Source: Beroe forskalii (taxonomy: Eukaryota; Ctenophora; Nuda; Beroida; Beroidae). Taken from it: a DNA stretch of 64,000 nucleotides. Positions 35,200 through 48,200 of the stretch are shown piece after piece (the stretch's first letter is position 1; every line of letters starts with the position of its first letter). Both the position numbers and the translations under genes were made by a program. The DNA lies in NCBI GenBank assembly GCA_011033025.1, contig WFMF01000204.1, forward strand, positions 186,001 to 250,000, read 5' to 3'. Under the pieces are notes generated by a model. That model had not been told where the DNA came from. It was given only the letters and a program-made list of their open reading frames with translations, and did not search any database.

Positions 35200-38100
35200 C
35201 CGACAAAACAGTACTCCCTACCACTCGGGTCTGACGACCCTCGTCTGAATTCGTTTTATAGATTTTCGAGTGTGCTCCTTCATAAAATCAAAGCAATTTA
35301 TTTAACGATATTCTGCTCTATTATTCCGCCACCGTTCAGTAGTCCTATAAAGGAGTGATATATCGATAATTATCACACTGGAGTTTGAGCCACGGGAGGG
35401 TAATAATGACCGGTATAACATGGGAGTATGAAATAATAATATGCGCGATGCCATGCTGTGTCACGATGCTCGACCGCCACCAAGCGGCACTTCTTGGCTT
35501 ATTATTGTATCGGAGTAAAAAGTAAAATTGATGTTGCTCATATCATCGGCACCGATAATACCAAAACAGCAAAACCCGGGGTGAATCAGGCTACTTCAAA
35601 TGCGTGAGGTGTATGCGTATAATATACGAGAGTGAGCGGTCTTCTTTTATTGCTTATTTTAAAGAAATAACGTTACATTCGGTTATGCTTTATTACCGAG
35701 AAGTCAAAGGAAGAGAGCTGAGATATTTTATTTGACAGAATTCACGCAGCTGGCACGTATTGACTCTATTTACCTTGGACCGTGGTCCAATGACCTTCAC
35801 TCACTACTCAGAACCACGAATGTCACAGCCGATGGTAGGATTTGAGTTCTGTATAGTAACATGAAGTTATACTTTTGTCTAAAATGTGCAGAATAAAGCC
35901 ATCCTCTCACCTTGAAGCTAATGATATACCTTCTCAGGTTTTATCAAAGCCTCCAGAAAAGAACGAGGGATATTCCCGGTCTTCCGGCGAATCGTTTATA
36001 CAGAAAAGAGGAAAAAGAGGAGTCTTCCGATTTCGGTAGACTAATTGTCGGTAATCATAGACAATTATAGGTACAAACAAAATGTACCTAAACAGCAGAG
36101 CTAAACGGAGAAAAGAGAAGTCTTTATTTCTTTTATTTTCCTGGGAAATTTGCTAATGTTCCTCCCAGAAGTGCACAACTAAAGCGCACAAAAAAGGTTT
36201 AAGAATCGATTACGCAACTCCTTGGTCCAAAAAATCATTGTTTTCTTGGTTTTTTGGTTACTGAAAATATGCCCGATAGAGTTAAAAATAGATTTCGTAT
36301 TTTACGATTATTAACACAGATCCTTCAACCACTTAGTTTAGACTTTTTCGATGGAAGTAAACAGTTATTTGGTAGGTATTTTAACCCTTTTACGAAGTAA
36401 GTCTGAGGCAGATCTAGCAACATACCAAGATAGCTGCTAATTTCAAGAAGGTTATTATCCAACCTAATTACTTTGTCCAGTGCAAGTTCTAGTACTAATG
36501 TACTACGTTACAAGAAAAGTTATCTATAGTCTATTCTCTATAGTTTTAGATTTCTTGTGCTGCAAAAGCTAGCTAACTCAACATGATAAGCTTAATATAA
36601 GAAATTTTCTCTCTTGATTACAACCAAATGAGCTACTAAAGTACTGAACTTCAAATTTTAATATTTTCCATAATACTCACCTCATATGACTATATATCTT
36701 ACCCTTTTTGAATCACCGAAAGATCCACATATTAACATAATATCATATTGTAGTATTTTAGTAGCACCCCTTGACACCTTCATAAAAGCGGGTGTTATCG
36801 AACAATACCCCACAAAATGAAGAACTTTATCACGTGGCTAAGTTGACAATGTCAAAAGACGAGATCATCTATTTCTCTCTTTTAGGGTGTGACAGACATA
36901 GTTTATAAAAGTAGTAGAAGGGCACTAACAGACAGACATAGTTTATAATAGTAGTGGGGTACTGACACAAAGACTTGGGATTGATATATTTCATTAAAAG
37001 ATTAAAGTTGCAGGTTCTTGCGTAATATCATTGTTTTTCGGTTGCTGTAGCAACTGACAACTCAATTCTATGAACCCTTATTATTTTTCCTATCAAAGTC
37101 CATTTATGACTTTATGGGTTCAAGATCTCAGAAAAGACCAACTTACTTCTAATTACAATGAATGAAACCAATAAGCATATAGAACCAATTTCATGATGTT
37201 GAATACTGAAGGAAGAAACGTCAAGGAGTCTCTATTTATATCCTGCTTTATCAATGGCCAATTTATGAAATATTTGCCACTCAATAATAACACCTCCTTC
37301 CCACATAGTGTAACAATAAAGGAGAAGTATCAGTGCTGAGTAATGAGTGGCACGCGTTGGTACAGTCCTGGTATTGCGTCACAGTAATACGTCAAAAAGA
37401 GAGAGAGGGAGGGAGAGAGGAAGCAGCCAATGTTCACACTGCAAAATATAAATGCTACATATGTTAATTGTTCTATTTATTAGGAGAGTGCCTACTTGCC
37501 TACGAGATTTATTATACTCAGAAGAAATAAAAAAGGAGCGGATTTTTGAAGTATCAAGTCAGAATAATATGTAAACATGTCAAATTGACCAAACCTATTC
37601 ATGATGTTGAGAAGTACCACAGAGATATTATTGTGGTGGGTTCCTGGGTCAAAGTGAAGTAAATATTTCGTATTTACCGGATATTTCTTGTGAATATGGT
37701 CAAGAATTAAAGGTCGTATTCCAGCATCGTTCCAAAGGAGAAAAATTCAAATTCTAGATCATTTCCAGGCTCGAGAAGAAGCCACTGTTATATACTACAA
37801 GAGCACAATTTAAAACAGAACAGCCATTCTTTTGATAATTGTCATGTTTTGTTCGGCAATAACTAAATACCAAACGTGCTTTTCCAACAGTCAACCTTTC
37901 TGTCCACAGCATATTATAATGTTTGCTAATCAAAGTATGTAATTAGATTGTGATCTTACAACATATTCAAAATATGCAGAATTACAAAAATAGCACGGAT
38001 TACGTTTTTTCATAACAGTTTTAAATGACAAGAGAACATTCGTGAAGTCAGGCTTGGGAGTATTTATAGAAACAAATCCTTCGGTTATTGCAGGTACTTT

Positions 38101-39168
38101 CTTTACAGCAGGAAATGGAAATATAACCTCGAAATGCACCATGTACCTGCATACCTATTTTCAAATATAATGGTTATTTCCAAGTAAAACCTATAAAAAG
38201 CTCTTGAAATTGACCCAAAATCCAAATACCCAAAAAGTATTATGGTTAAAAAGTAAAATGGCGGATTTGTGCTGTATAGTTTTATGAAACCAAAATACTG
38301 ACTCACTGCACGACATAACAATATAATCGCGTTCAGATCATCCGATTAGGTGTTACATTCTCGGACATACGTCTAAGTATTTTTATGGAATAACGTCGAC
38401 GTTGAGTAAATCTTTTGATATAGTATGAAACCATTCACCCAGCTAGGATAATGGGCCTTTCATCGTAATTTTAGCGATGAAATTATGAAAATATTTAGCA
38501 GTGCGTCATGAATTTATGCAACTTAAGGTCCAAAAGGTCCCAAATTAATCCTTATTTGTAACGAAAATGTTGGAAATTACTGGTGCTGAAGAGAAATTCT
38601 TCATATTATCATTAATAAGCTAACACATCACCGGTCAACATCTTAAAATAATGAAAAGTTTCAATATCATACGTCAATAAGCGTTTTGAGAATTACAATT
38701 AGTAGGTTTCCACCGCACAGCTGCAATCTGGAAAGTGTCTACATGCAGAGATTCCCGATGTTTAGCTGATGTGGTAGCAAGCCTTGTACTCATTCACCAA
38801 TTCACTATCCATCATGATGATGGGTCAGTAGGTATTACACATCTCAAATGCATTGCTCATTGCTCAGCTGCTACATCAAGATCACAGCGGATGATTTCAG
38901 ACTTCAGTACCACTCCCGATATGACATCACTATGTCACTAGGCACTGTGACATCACAATGTCACTTTGACACGTTGTTCATGTTACTTAGCTCACCTACC
39001 TTCCTCACACGCACTAATTAAACCCGTGCAATGAACATCATGACCAATGCGGCATCAGCTGATGAGCATCATATAGCCTTGACAACCGCTACAACTATCT
39101 GTGCTCTTGCTTGAGAAATTCCATCTGCTGGTCCAGATGTCGCGGTATGAATGATAGGCGATTACATT

Positions 39169-39230
39169 AGTGACGTCATTACTTTGAGTAAAAGTGCGGA
39201 ATTGATGACATATAACCCGCTTATTTTTCC
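39169..39230 (+). repeat. Dispersed CRE-like element, copy 2
   Basis: AGTGACGTCATTACTTTGAG at the left, GAATTGATGACATATAACCC in the middle and GCTTATTTTTCCGC at the right. Matches the family in order and spacing. Confidence 0.6.
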
Positions 39231-39665
39231 GCGAGCGACCTAGTGATCTTGAAATCGTACAAAGATAGATTTAGCTATTAAAACTCTATTAGAAATACTC
39301 TATTGAGAAGCATGTGCTGTACACCTTTACATATTATTTCTGATGCAATTCTTGCGTTTCACTATCACATGTACCTACACTCGAGAAAGTTACAAACTTG
39401 GATAAAAAGGAAACGCAGGGAAATATATCAGTTAAATATGATATTCTAGAATTTTAAGTTTTCAATACTCTCAACGCCTCAAAGCATCATGGAATGCACT
39501 GATTTTACATGCGTGATGTGTACACTCCGTACACTCACTATAACACTCATACATCGTACACAGATTGAGGTACATTACTACTTCAAGGAATCGGCTAGTA
39601 CTCTACTAGTAAAGATATAATGTGTATTTTACTATTCTGGAAGGCGTTGACAGTGTACTAATTGA

Positions 39666-39666
<1 letters not shown>

Positions 39667-39710
<44 letters not shown>
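39667..39710. repeat. (TG)n microsatellite
   Basis: About 22 uninterrupted TG dinucleotides. Confidence 0.95.
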
Positions 39711-39714
<4 letters not shown>

Positions 39715-41015
39715 GCAATGTCTAATTGCTCCTTTAACGACAACTAGTCAACTGAGCCTAGGACTCCCTATTAAGCTGAAGACAGCTCAAAACACTTATA
39801 TATCGGTACATTCCTCCAACTACATTCCAACGCATACATCCACATAGATAGTTACATGAAGCATAGGTAGGTACATACACTTTGAACATTCAAAAGTTCA
39901 GAGTTCAAACGCCGGAAACACTCGTGCACACAAAATATCACGAGCACATACATACAAACACGCGCGCACACATGACACAACCATCACACATTCAAACTTT
40001 CAAACACGAGCATCCATAATGCGCGCGCACACATATGTTCATACATTTACACACGCACGTGCCATATTCCACTATCTCAGCCCGGCACACGTGTTTTAAC
40101 TCATCCCAGAACAAGTTAAAATTATCGAGGGGTCAACATTCCACACCAATTCCTTTCAACGTTCCTGGTCGGAGCATGACACCACCCTACTGTACCATGA
40201 AGTAGGAATGTGCCTGATTTTATAATATCTTGGTACTATGGTAAGTGGAAATAGTGCGGTTCTCTAGCGTCTAGTGAAGTAGTAAACCCCGGCTCACAGT
40301 TCATCGTGATATAAGCTAAATTCGAATAGAGAGCTAGAGCTGCCGTCTGGTTGCAACAGACTTGCTTATTCTAAAGATTTGAAAATCAATCTGCAAGACT
40401 AGGTATAGGTGCCTACATTTAATCTTTAAATGTCAGATATTTTTCTGTGGTATGAAAAGCATACTCGGGCTGTCATTATCTTGGAACTAGACCGTGTCTT
40501 AATCCGATTGTTCTTACTTCCTAATTTTCTGAAGAATCGTGGTGTTATCCATTGGGTGCTATTCATTATGTAACCTACGTTCTTACTACGTTACTACTGT
40601 ATTGCAAAAAAAGAAACTTGAAGCATTAGCTCACGGATTGCTCAACAATTGCTCAACAATTCTGTAACTCGCAATGCTACAAATGATGCTAGCATCTTGA
40701 GATTTGGTTGTTTGATTGTAGGGAATGTAAAAGCATATTGTTTAGAAAATTAGAAACTCTTAAATCTTTGAAATTTGAACTTTTGAAAAGCGAAAAGTTG
40801 CCGTGCCAGTCGCTCGGGTCACAGATGGTATAATAACGTAATGAGAGGGCATTACCAAGCTTTCAAGTCTCTACAGTACACGGTTCCTTACAGTTCCCGA
40901 GACAAAATAATCAATTACCCGATTTACTAATTAATGTACCTAAGTTGTAATTGCACATATAACACACATGAGACATACACGTCGTAAACATACAGTTCCT
41001 GCACAGAGTTATTAG

Positions 41016-41471
41016 GGATCGTTCACATATTGCGTAATCAATTCTTGGCCATTTTCAACCCCCCTCCGTCCACCTTGTAATCAAACGTTATCTAAGCCCA
41101 ACCCCCCCTCTCTTGAGGAGAATATTACGTAATCATGGCTTAACCCCCCCCCCCACCTTTTTGAGTAGAAATCGAAGAAAATGGACAGTGTGAATTGATT
41201 ATGTTTCAACTTGGGAAAATTTATGAAAATATTGAGGTAAGTTTTAAAAAATGGTGCTGAAAAATGGTGCTTTTGAGTTGGTTTTCTGAAAATTTTGCTA
41301 AAAATAACAAGAATCTGTGGCAAAAAATGTCAAAAATTGTGCCAAAAATTATAAATTTTGATTACGTAATCAACCATCAAACCCCCTCCCCCCTCCCCGT
41401 AATCAAACGTAATCATTTGAAAACTCCCCCCCTCCCCCAAGTTGATTACGTAATAATATGTGAACGATCCC
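41016..41471. mobile_element. PIF/Harbinger-type MITE
   Basis: Left end GGGATCGTTCACATATTGCG, right end AATATGTGAACGATCCC (inverted). TTA is duplicated at 41013-41015 and 41472-41474. Both ends carry GATTACGTAAT-type palindromes and C-rich blocks. No transposase ORF. Confidence 0.75.
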
Positions 41472-42219
41472 TTAGACATCCGTCCCATAGTAAGGGAGAG
41501 AGACCTATTGTGTGTAGCAAATTAATTAGACATTACATACGTTGTTTGATGTGTTACAGAGTCCCAGGAGAGTGTATGGGTAAGGGGAGTAACACATGTT
41601 ACACTGGCATGGGGGGGGGAACACATGTTACACTGGGATAGGGATCAGGGAAGGGGGGTACAACAACATTAGAAGTTTAGAACAAGCCTGGCGTAACATC
41701 ATAATTATATGTGTCTCAAGCTTTCTCAGGAAAGTGTGAAAATGCAAGTGATGGACCGAATCGCAATCCAGGCGGAAACCGACACCAAAGACCCAAACAT
41801 CCCAATTTCCCAATCCGGCAATTCGTTCCATTGACCGTAGAACTGTAGAAGTAATGCATGATGTTCATTGATTCAACACACTAATATCACGTAGGTTTAT
41901 TGGTTTAACTTGTCAATTCGCGCCCTCAACTGTTAGTGGGGGCGTACACAAGCCCCCAGCACGCCCACCTCCGTGGATCCATGCCTGAACTTGAAGCAAC
42001 CGTCACAGAATCACACGGTATGTTGCAGAGCATGGTAACTTGGATGACATAAACCCACCACCCAGACATGCTCACAGTTAAATCACCGGGACACACGCGT
42101 AGACAGGCAGGATTTAATTTGCTGATTCCAACTAACCAACTTCACACCTGCTTGTTTAATACAAATCACTGATAATTAACGTCTGCACTAATTTAACATA
42201 ATATGATGACTAAGGCTAC

Positions 42220-45200
42220 CCTTTGGGTGGGTGTCTGTTATGACGATCGTCTTTTCCCGGCCACTCGATCTTCAGACTCCCAAACTTCTCAAATCCAGCT
42301 ATCAGGGCAACTGAGACGGTAGGTGTCTAGTGAAATAGACGTTAAAACTCGGGTGGAACACAACCAGATGTTTCAAGGGAAGACTGCCCGGCATCGTGAT
42401 AGAGAGTTACGTAGTTACAGAGCGTTCTTCAGAGAGTTTTTCCCTGCTTATGACGGGGGTCACTAAAACACCTACCCTCAGTGATGTCCCAGGGGACTCC
42501 GCCCAGGAAGACTTTGCAGCTGTAGGTGGGGGTCTTGTACCTCCGTGGGGGCAGCTCCCCACACCAAGTCATAACGGCTTCCTGCTTGTCTGAAATGGGG
42601 GAAGGTAAGTTAGAACTTCCCTTGTTTTTCTGAAATGTGGGAAGGTAAGTTAGAACTTCCCTTGTTAGTCTGAAATGTGGGAAGGTAAGTTAGAACTTCC
42701 CTTGTTAGTCTGAAATGTGGGAAGGTAAGTTAGAACTTCCCTTGTTAGTCTGAAATGTGGGAAGGTAAGTCATAACTTCCCTTGCTTTTCTGAAATGTGG
42801 GAAGGTAAGTTCTAGAACTTCTGTCTTCCCCTGTAACCTGTCCATGACAAACATAGGACCATTATAGTATTTAGCTATCATTAAAAGATTAAACTGCAAC
42901 CCGTGATTTCTACAAATTTAGGACTAGCCAAACGCTATTAATTTGTTGGCTGAATGCAGTTAAATGTTTGAATTTCGTTGTCACGTTGCTACTCTGCCAC
43001 AGAGAGTGGTGCAATTATTCAATAAGAACACTCTAGAGAGTGACGGCAGAGTAAATGCTGCTTTTCAATTAGTGACATTTGGTTGCTCATAACGCATAAC
43101 AATTGTAATATATTAGCATTTTATAGGTCACATAATACGGAGATGGTTGGCTAAATGGGAGCAGTTGGTTACAGGAGCTGACTTGTCTAGAGAGTTTTAT
43201 TCTTTGTTATGTTGGTAGTAGTGTGTATATAACATGGTGTAATGACAGAGTATTGTGGAGACGTGAGAAAGCTCCTTCTGGTGAAGGTACTGTATGCTAA
43301 TGCCTTTTAATGCTGTCCATGATCATTTTAGAGGGGGGCTAATAAAGCAAGTACGAGCATTCCATTATATTGCTTGTACATGATCGAGCCTCTGGGGGGC
43401 ACAGAATGGAATATTGGCTACATATATGCACTCAAATTATCACTTAGGCTAAACACTATCCCCTAGCTTGTTTAGAACTCGGTTTATATTAAATAACTAA
43501 ATCTCGAGAAAGCAATTTGCATGTTCAATTGTTAGGTCAGTAGACAAGTTATCTCAAGTATGTGTGAGTACTTGTTGTTCTTGGTGGGATTGAATAACAA
43601 TAGGGTCTAGACTGGGTGAGCAAAGTTGGTGGTCGTGGCTACTGATAGGTGCTACAATATATACGATGAGGATAACAATGGGTAAGCACACGAAATCTAG
43701 GCGGACTGAGTGATGTCACTGTGATAGTTTATAATGGTGAAGTGATGACGTTTAATTGAACGACTTGCTCCTCGGGGCGCGCGACAGAGCCTTATGCGAG
43801 CTGAGACGAGGCGCACAGAGTCATTATTAAACTCGAGCACTGTGTCAGACCTTATGATTACTTATTAACTTATTAAAGGGAAGGTGTCTAGTGATTCATG
43901 GTGAATCGTTGGTACGGTTTGATCTCTTATTCACTTACTTAATGAGATCCTGAGATCGACAATCATAGGTGTAGATGTGTGGTGTTATAGGGTGACTTGG
44001 AGGTAGAACAATCATAAAACATAAGTAAGTGAGTCGGGGAGTGAGGACAGAGGGATGGAGGGAGTGAGTGAGTGAGTGAATGAGTGAATGAGTGAATGAG
44101 TGAGTGAATGAGTAGGTAAGTGAGTGAGTGAGTGAGTGAGTGAGTGAGTGAGTGAGTGAGTGAGTGAGTGAGTGAGTGAGTGAGTGAGTGAGTGAGTGAA
44201 TGAGTGTGTGAGTGAGTGAGTGAGTGAGTGAGTGAGTGAGTGAGTGAGTGAGTGAGTGAGTGAGTGAGTGAGTGAGTGAGTGAGTGAGTGAGTGAGTGAG
44301 TGAGTGAGTGAGTGAGTGAGTGAGTGAGTAATCCTCAAGCGAGTGAATGATGGAATAAGGATTGAGTAAGTGCGGCATTCTGCCATTGAGTGAATGAGTA
44401 GTGAGTGAAGTGTGCATGAAACAGTTATCTTGCTCTAGTATTGTACCTAGTAACCTTAGACTATTGAAACATAGTGAGGCAGTAGGTACAATCAACTCAG
44501 ACAAAAAATGTTCATGACGAGACTAATTTAAGATAAGTTAGTGCACAAATGATCCTAAACAGTTCATGTTATATCAGGCAAGGATATGCCAGTTCAGAAT
44601 CCCACTTTTGAGTCTATCGATGCCCACTGCCCAGCCACCCTGAGAAACACCACTGCCCTTTTTATATACAGTAGTCCACCAATGAGTTTCCGCTAAATTC
44701 TAAGCAACCTGTAACCGATTCTAAGCAACCACTCAACCCTTCCTTAGCAACTTCGTGCTCCTTCCTAAGTTCCCAAAGTCCTATGTTACAGGATTTCGTG
44801 GGCTATGACCTTGTGCTCTGATGTGAGTTGCTTTGATTGCTTTCTGCATGGAGTTACAGCGATATTATGTACGTAATTTGATCATGCTGCTACGTCATAA
44901 ATCACTGATTCGCAGGAAGAGGAATGTATCACGCACTGCGTAATATCATAGTTTACATAAGAACGTAGTCGGAAATTATTGTTTGCTTTGTCATTTATTT
45001 TTCCACCCTGATAACTAATATTTTGACCGACAATAACACATAGTTTGGAATGGATAATTACTAGGATCAACTAACTAATTAGGTAATAGTATATTTGCAT
45101 TATTGATTAATATGGTATATCAAATCAAAAAGGAAGTGAGCAACTGAGCCTATATTAGCTCTTCTATGAATAGCACCGTACAGACAGGAAATTAACTCCA

Positions 45201-48200
45201 ACTGCTCTAGTGTTTACTGGCTCCGCTTCTAAAATCAGTTCAGAACTCAGGTTTCTAGAGCTAGAGTATGAACTATGAATACTGTAGGTACTGGTCTGAG
45301 TCCATGGAATCCAATTTAGATTCATTCTAGATTCAGTTTATTGTCATTCTTCATTAACTTATGATTTCAAATGTCAAGATTTGATTGACTGTTAGTTTCA
45401 ACTATCAGATGGTTTTATTACGTTTCAGAAATTTTAAATTCCTCATTGATTTTGACCACCATTACACCGTTACATCAAATTAGCTGAATTTCGATGGCTT
45501 TATAATTTAAGATAAGTTAAAAACAAATGATCCTAAAAAGTTTAAATTATAGGAAGGATGATGTTCAGAATCCCACTTTGAGTCTAATTGCCCACTGCCC
45601 AGCCACCCTGAGAAACACCACTGCCTTTTTATATACAGTAGTCACAGTTGAGATTGCCTAAGCAAGATAACCGATTCTGCTATAACCACTAACCCTACCG
45701 TTTTAGATCTGTGCTCCTTCCTAAGTTCCCAAAGTCCTATGTTATGATTTGTGGGCAACTAGAAATCAACCCATTACTTTGATTACTAAGCTGACCAACA
45801 GGGGAACGACTTTGGGAGGTAGCCAGCTCGAGCTAGAGATCCATGACATGCAGCATACTCAGAGTGTAATATCACTGGGATCACGTGACACCGCATCACG
45901 TGACTATTGTGGATCACGTGACAGTGCCATGACAACCAGTGACACGTATAGCTCCCTGCTCCTACTGATGCTCCTTCATCATATCGGAGAGTAGATATTA
46001 TTATTATTATTGACAACTTTAGGTATTATTGCCACACACATAATATTAAACACTTTGTATTCAGGAAATCGTGTCCCAGCACATAATAAGGACGAATGGT
46101 ATGGCTGAGCTTGGCGGACAGTTGATTTGCACCATTGATGAGGCACCGTGACTTATCATGGCACCATTGAGGCAATGATCATTGCTCATCATGTTCTAGA
46201 TTGTTAGGAGTCAGACTGACAGCAGGTCGTCCACGAGCCCGGGAGATGTTAAAATCATACCATATGTTCCGTGTTTAAATCCATGGCTGCAGGTAGACAC
46301 GGATTATTTAATCATTAGGTGTATATTAACACCGTCCTCTTCTCGGCTCGCGTGGTGATAATGTGCCGAAATACGGGGTTGTGGCGTCATTATCAGGCGT
46401 CACCATGGAGAATTGATGACGCTGAACCGCCTAGTATTCGGAAGCTGCAGAGACGGAGCATACACATGGTTTAGACGAGCCCTGCCTCACAATTAATTAC
46501 CTGAGCGAGGGGTAGATCATACCTCCTTTTGTTAGGGGGCTGCGATTCCCATCGAGCAATGTTGACATGATGATGACTGTAATTTGAAAAGGTGAGTTAC
46601 ACTGGTAATTTTTGATTCCGGATCAGTGTGACGTCATTATGACCCTCTGCGCTACACTGGAGCCTATGTTTATCAGGGCAACATAGATACATACACGTGA
46701 ACCATTGACAAAGGTTTGAAGCGGAATCAGCGATGCAGCAGCCAATGAGTTAACTAAGGGAGTGTGTGTGTGGGTACGATTTACGAAGCCTGTGAAAAGA
46801 TCCGCGTAGGAATCTGTTGTAAAGGTAGTTTATATGAAAGTGATGTCATTATCTTGTTTAAAAATGGTGAGGTAGTGACGTTGAAGCGCCTATTTTTCAC
46901 CTTTGGAGCCTGTGTAAAGGTGTAAGGATAATGTTTACTGGACTTGTGGAAGGAACATCTGCGCGTTGGAACGTGCGTGTGTGTAAGAATGTGTGAGTGT
47001 GGTATAAGAATGCATGTCTATTAAGTCCAGGATTTAAACAGGATTAACATTCCCGAACATTCTGTGATATGTGTAGGGGAAATCACGGTCAAATGGGAAA
47101 TTTGGTAAAATGGGAAATCGAAAAAGGGCACTATTTCAGCATATTTCAACCCCATTTCATCATTTTAGATTTGATTTGGATTTAAAGATATTTTTATTTT
47201 CAAAAATGCATCAAATTAAATATTTTTGAATCAACCACTGAAAAAACTGTCTAAATTTGTTTCAGTGCATCAGATCAGTTCATTTTGGTTATTCGTGTTC
47301 TGGAATATTTACTCTCTATGTGAAAAGTAATTATGATGCGATGCGCAAGGCACAATTTAATTTGTTTCTCAAATGGGATTTTTTGGTCCGCGCAGAATTT
47401 TTTATATTTGTATATTTAGAAAGTGACGTCATTATCTTGTTTTAAAATGGCGAAGTAGTGGCGTTGAAACGCCTATTTTTCACCTTTGGAGCCTGTGTGA
47501 AGGTGTAAGGATAATGTTTACAGGGTACTAGACTTGTGGAAGGAACATCTGTGTGCTGGGACGTGCGTGTGTGTAAGAATGTGTGAGTGTGGTATAAGAA
47601 TGCATGTCTGATGTGAGGATGTGTAACTCCAGGATTTGAGTGTGAGTGTGTAACTGAGTGTAGCTGAGTGTAACTGAGTGTGAGTGTGTAACATTCCCGA
47701 ACATTCCGTGATATGTGTACCTCTACACACTGCCGGGTATGTTAAACTCTGTGCGAACTATGTGCAGTGTGCCGGATGTGTAATGCGGGGATATATCCAG
47801 GAGATAGAGAGGGAGCATTTCACGTGAGATGAGGTGGAATTATGGAGGATTGGATCGTTCAGAACCTCGTGACTCTGGTGTTCTGGAGGAGAATTGAAAC
47901 ACTCTAAAAAAATAAAAGGTCCCGCTCTTGAGTTTACTTTTTTCAGGTTTTGCTAAATGAATGAATGTACAATTGTTGGGAGGGGCCGAGCTAGTTGTAT
48001 AAGAGAAATATTTATTACACCTCGGAGGTTTTCCGTGTGGTCGTGGGATGGAGAATAAAACAGGATTTTAAGAGGATATTTATTATCTGGAAAACCGAGG
48101 TAAATGCATAGGCCATAGACGCACAAAAAATCGATAATGCTCATAGCTTTTGTAAACAATGGAAAATAATTTTTGAAAACAATGGGAAATAACAAGCGTT

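Larger units (their letters stand above)
35200..41015. other. Long stretch with no exon recognised
   Basis: AT-rich, downstream of the last CPEB exon I can find. Frames at 37930-38142 and 38735-38941 are open but show no domain or convincing splice sites. Missing CPEB exons could lie here or outside the window. A weak SINE-tail-like trace (AGCCGATGGTAGGATTTGAG) is at 35827-35846. Confidence 0.4.

Noticed and set aside
37930-38142. Minus-strand 70-codon frame as a CPEB or independent exon
   Set aside because: Protein-like in places, but no CPEB motif, no clear acceptor or donor and AT-biased composition.
41264-41641. 125-codon plus-strand frame
   Set aside because: It spans the right end of a Harbinger-type MITE and a simple repeat; no domain.
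43935-44504. 189- and 124-codon THSLTHSL frames
   Set aside because: They are translations of a (GAGT)n microsatellite; no start context, splice site or domain.
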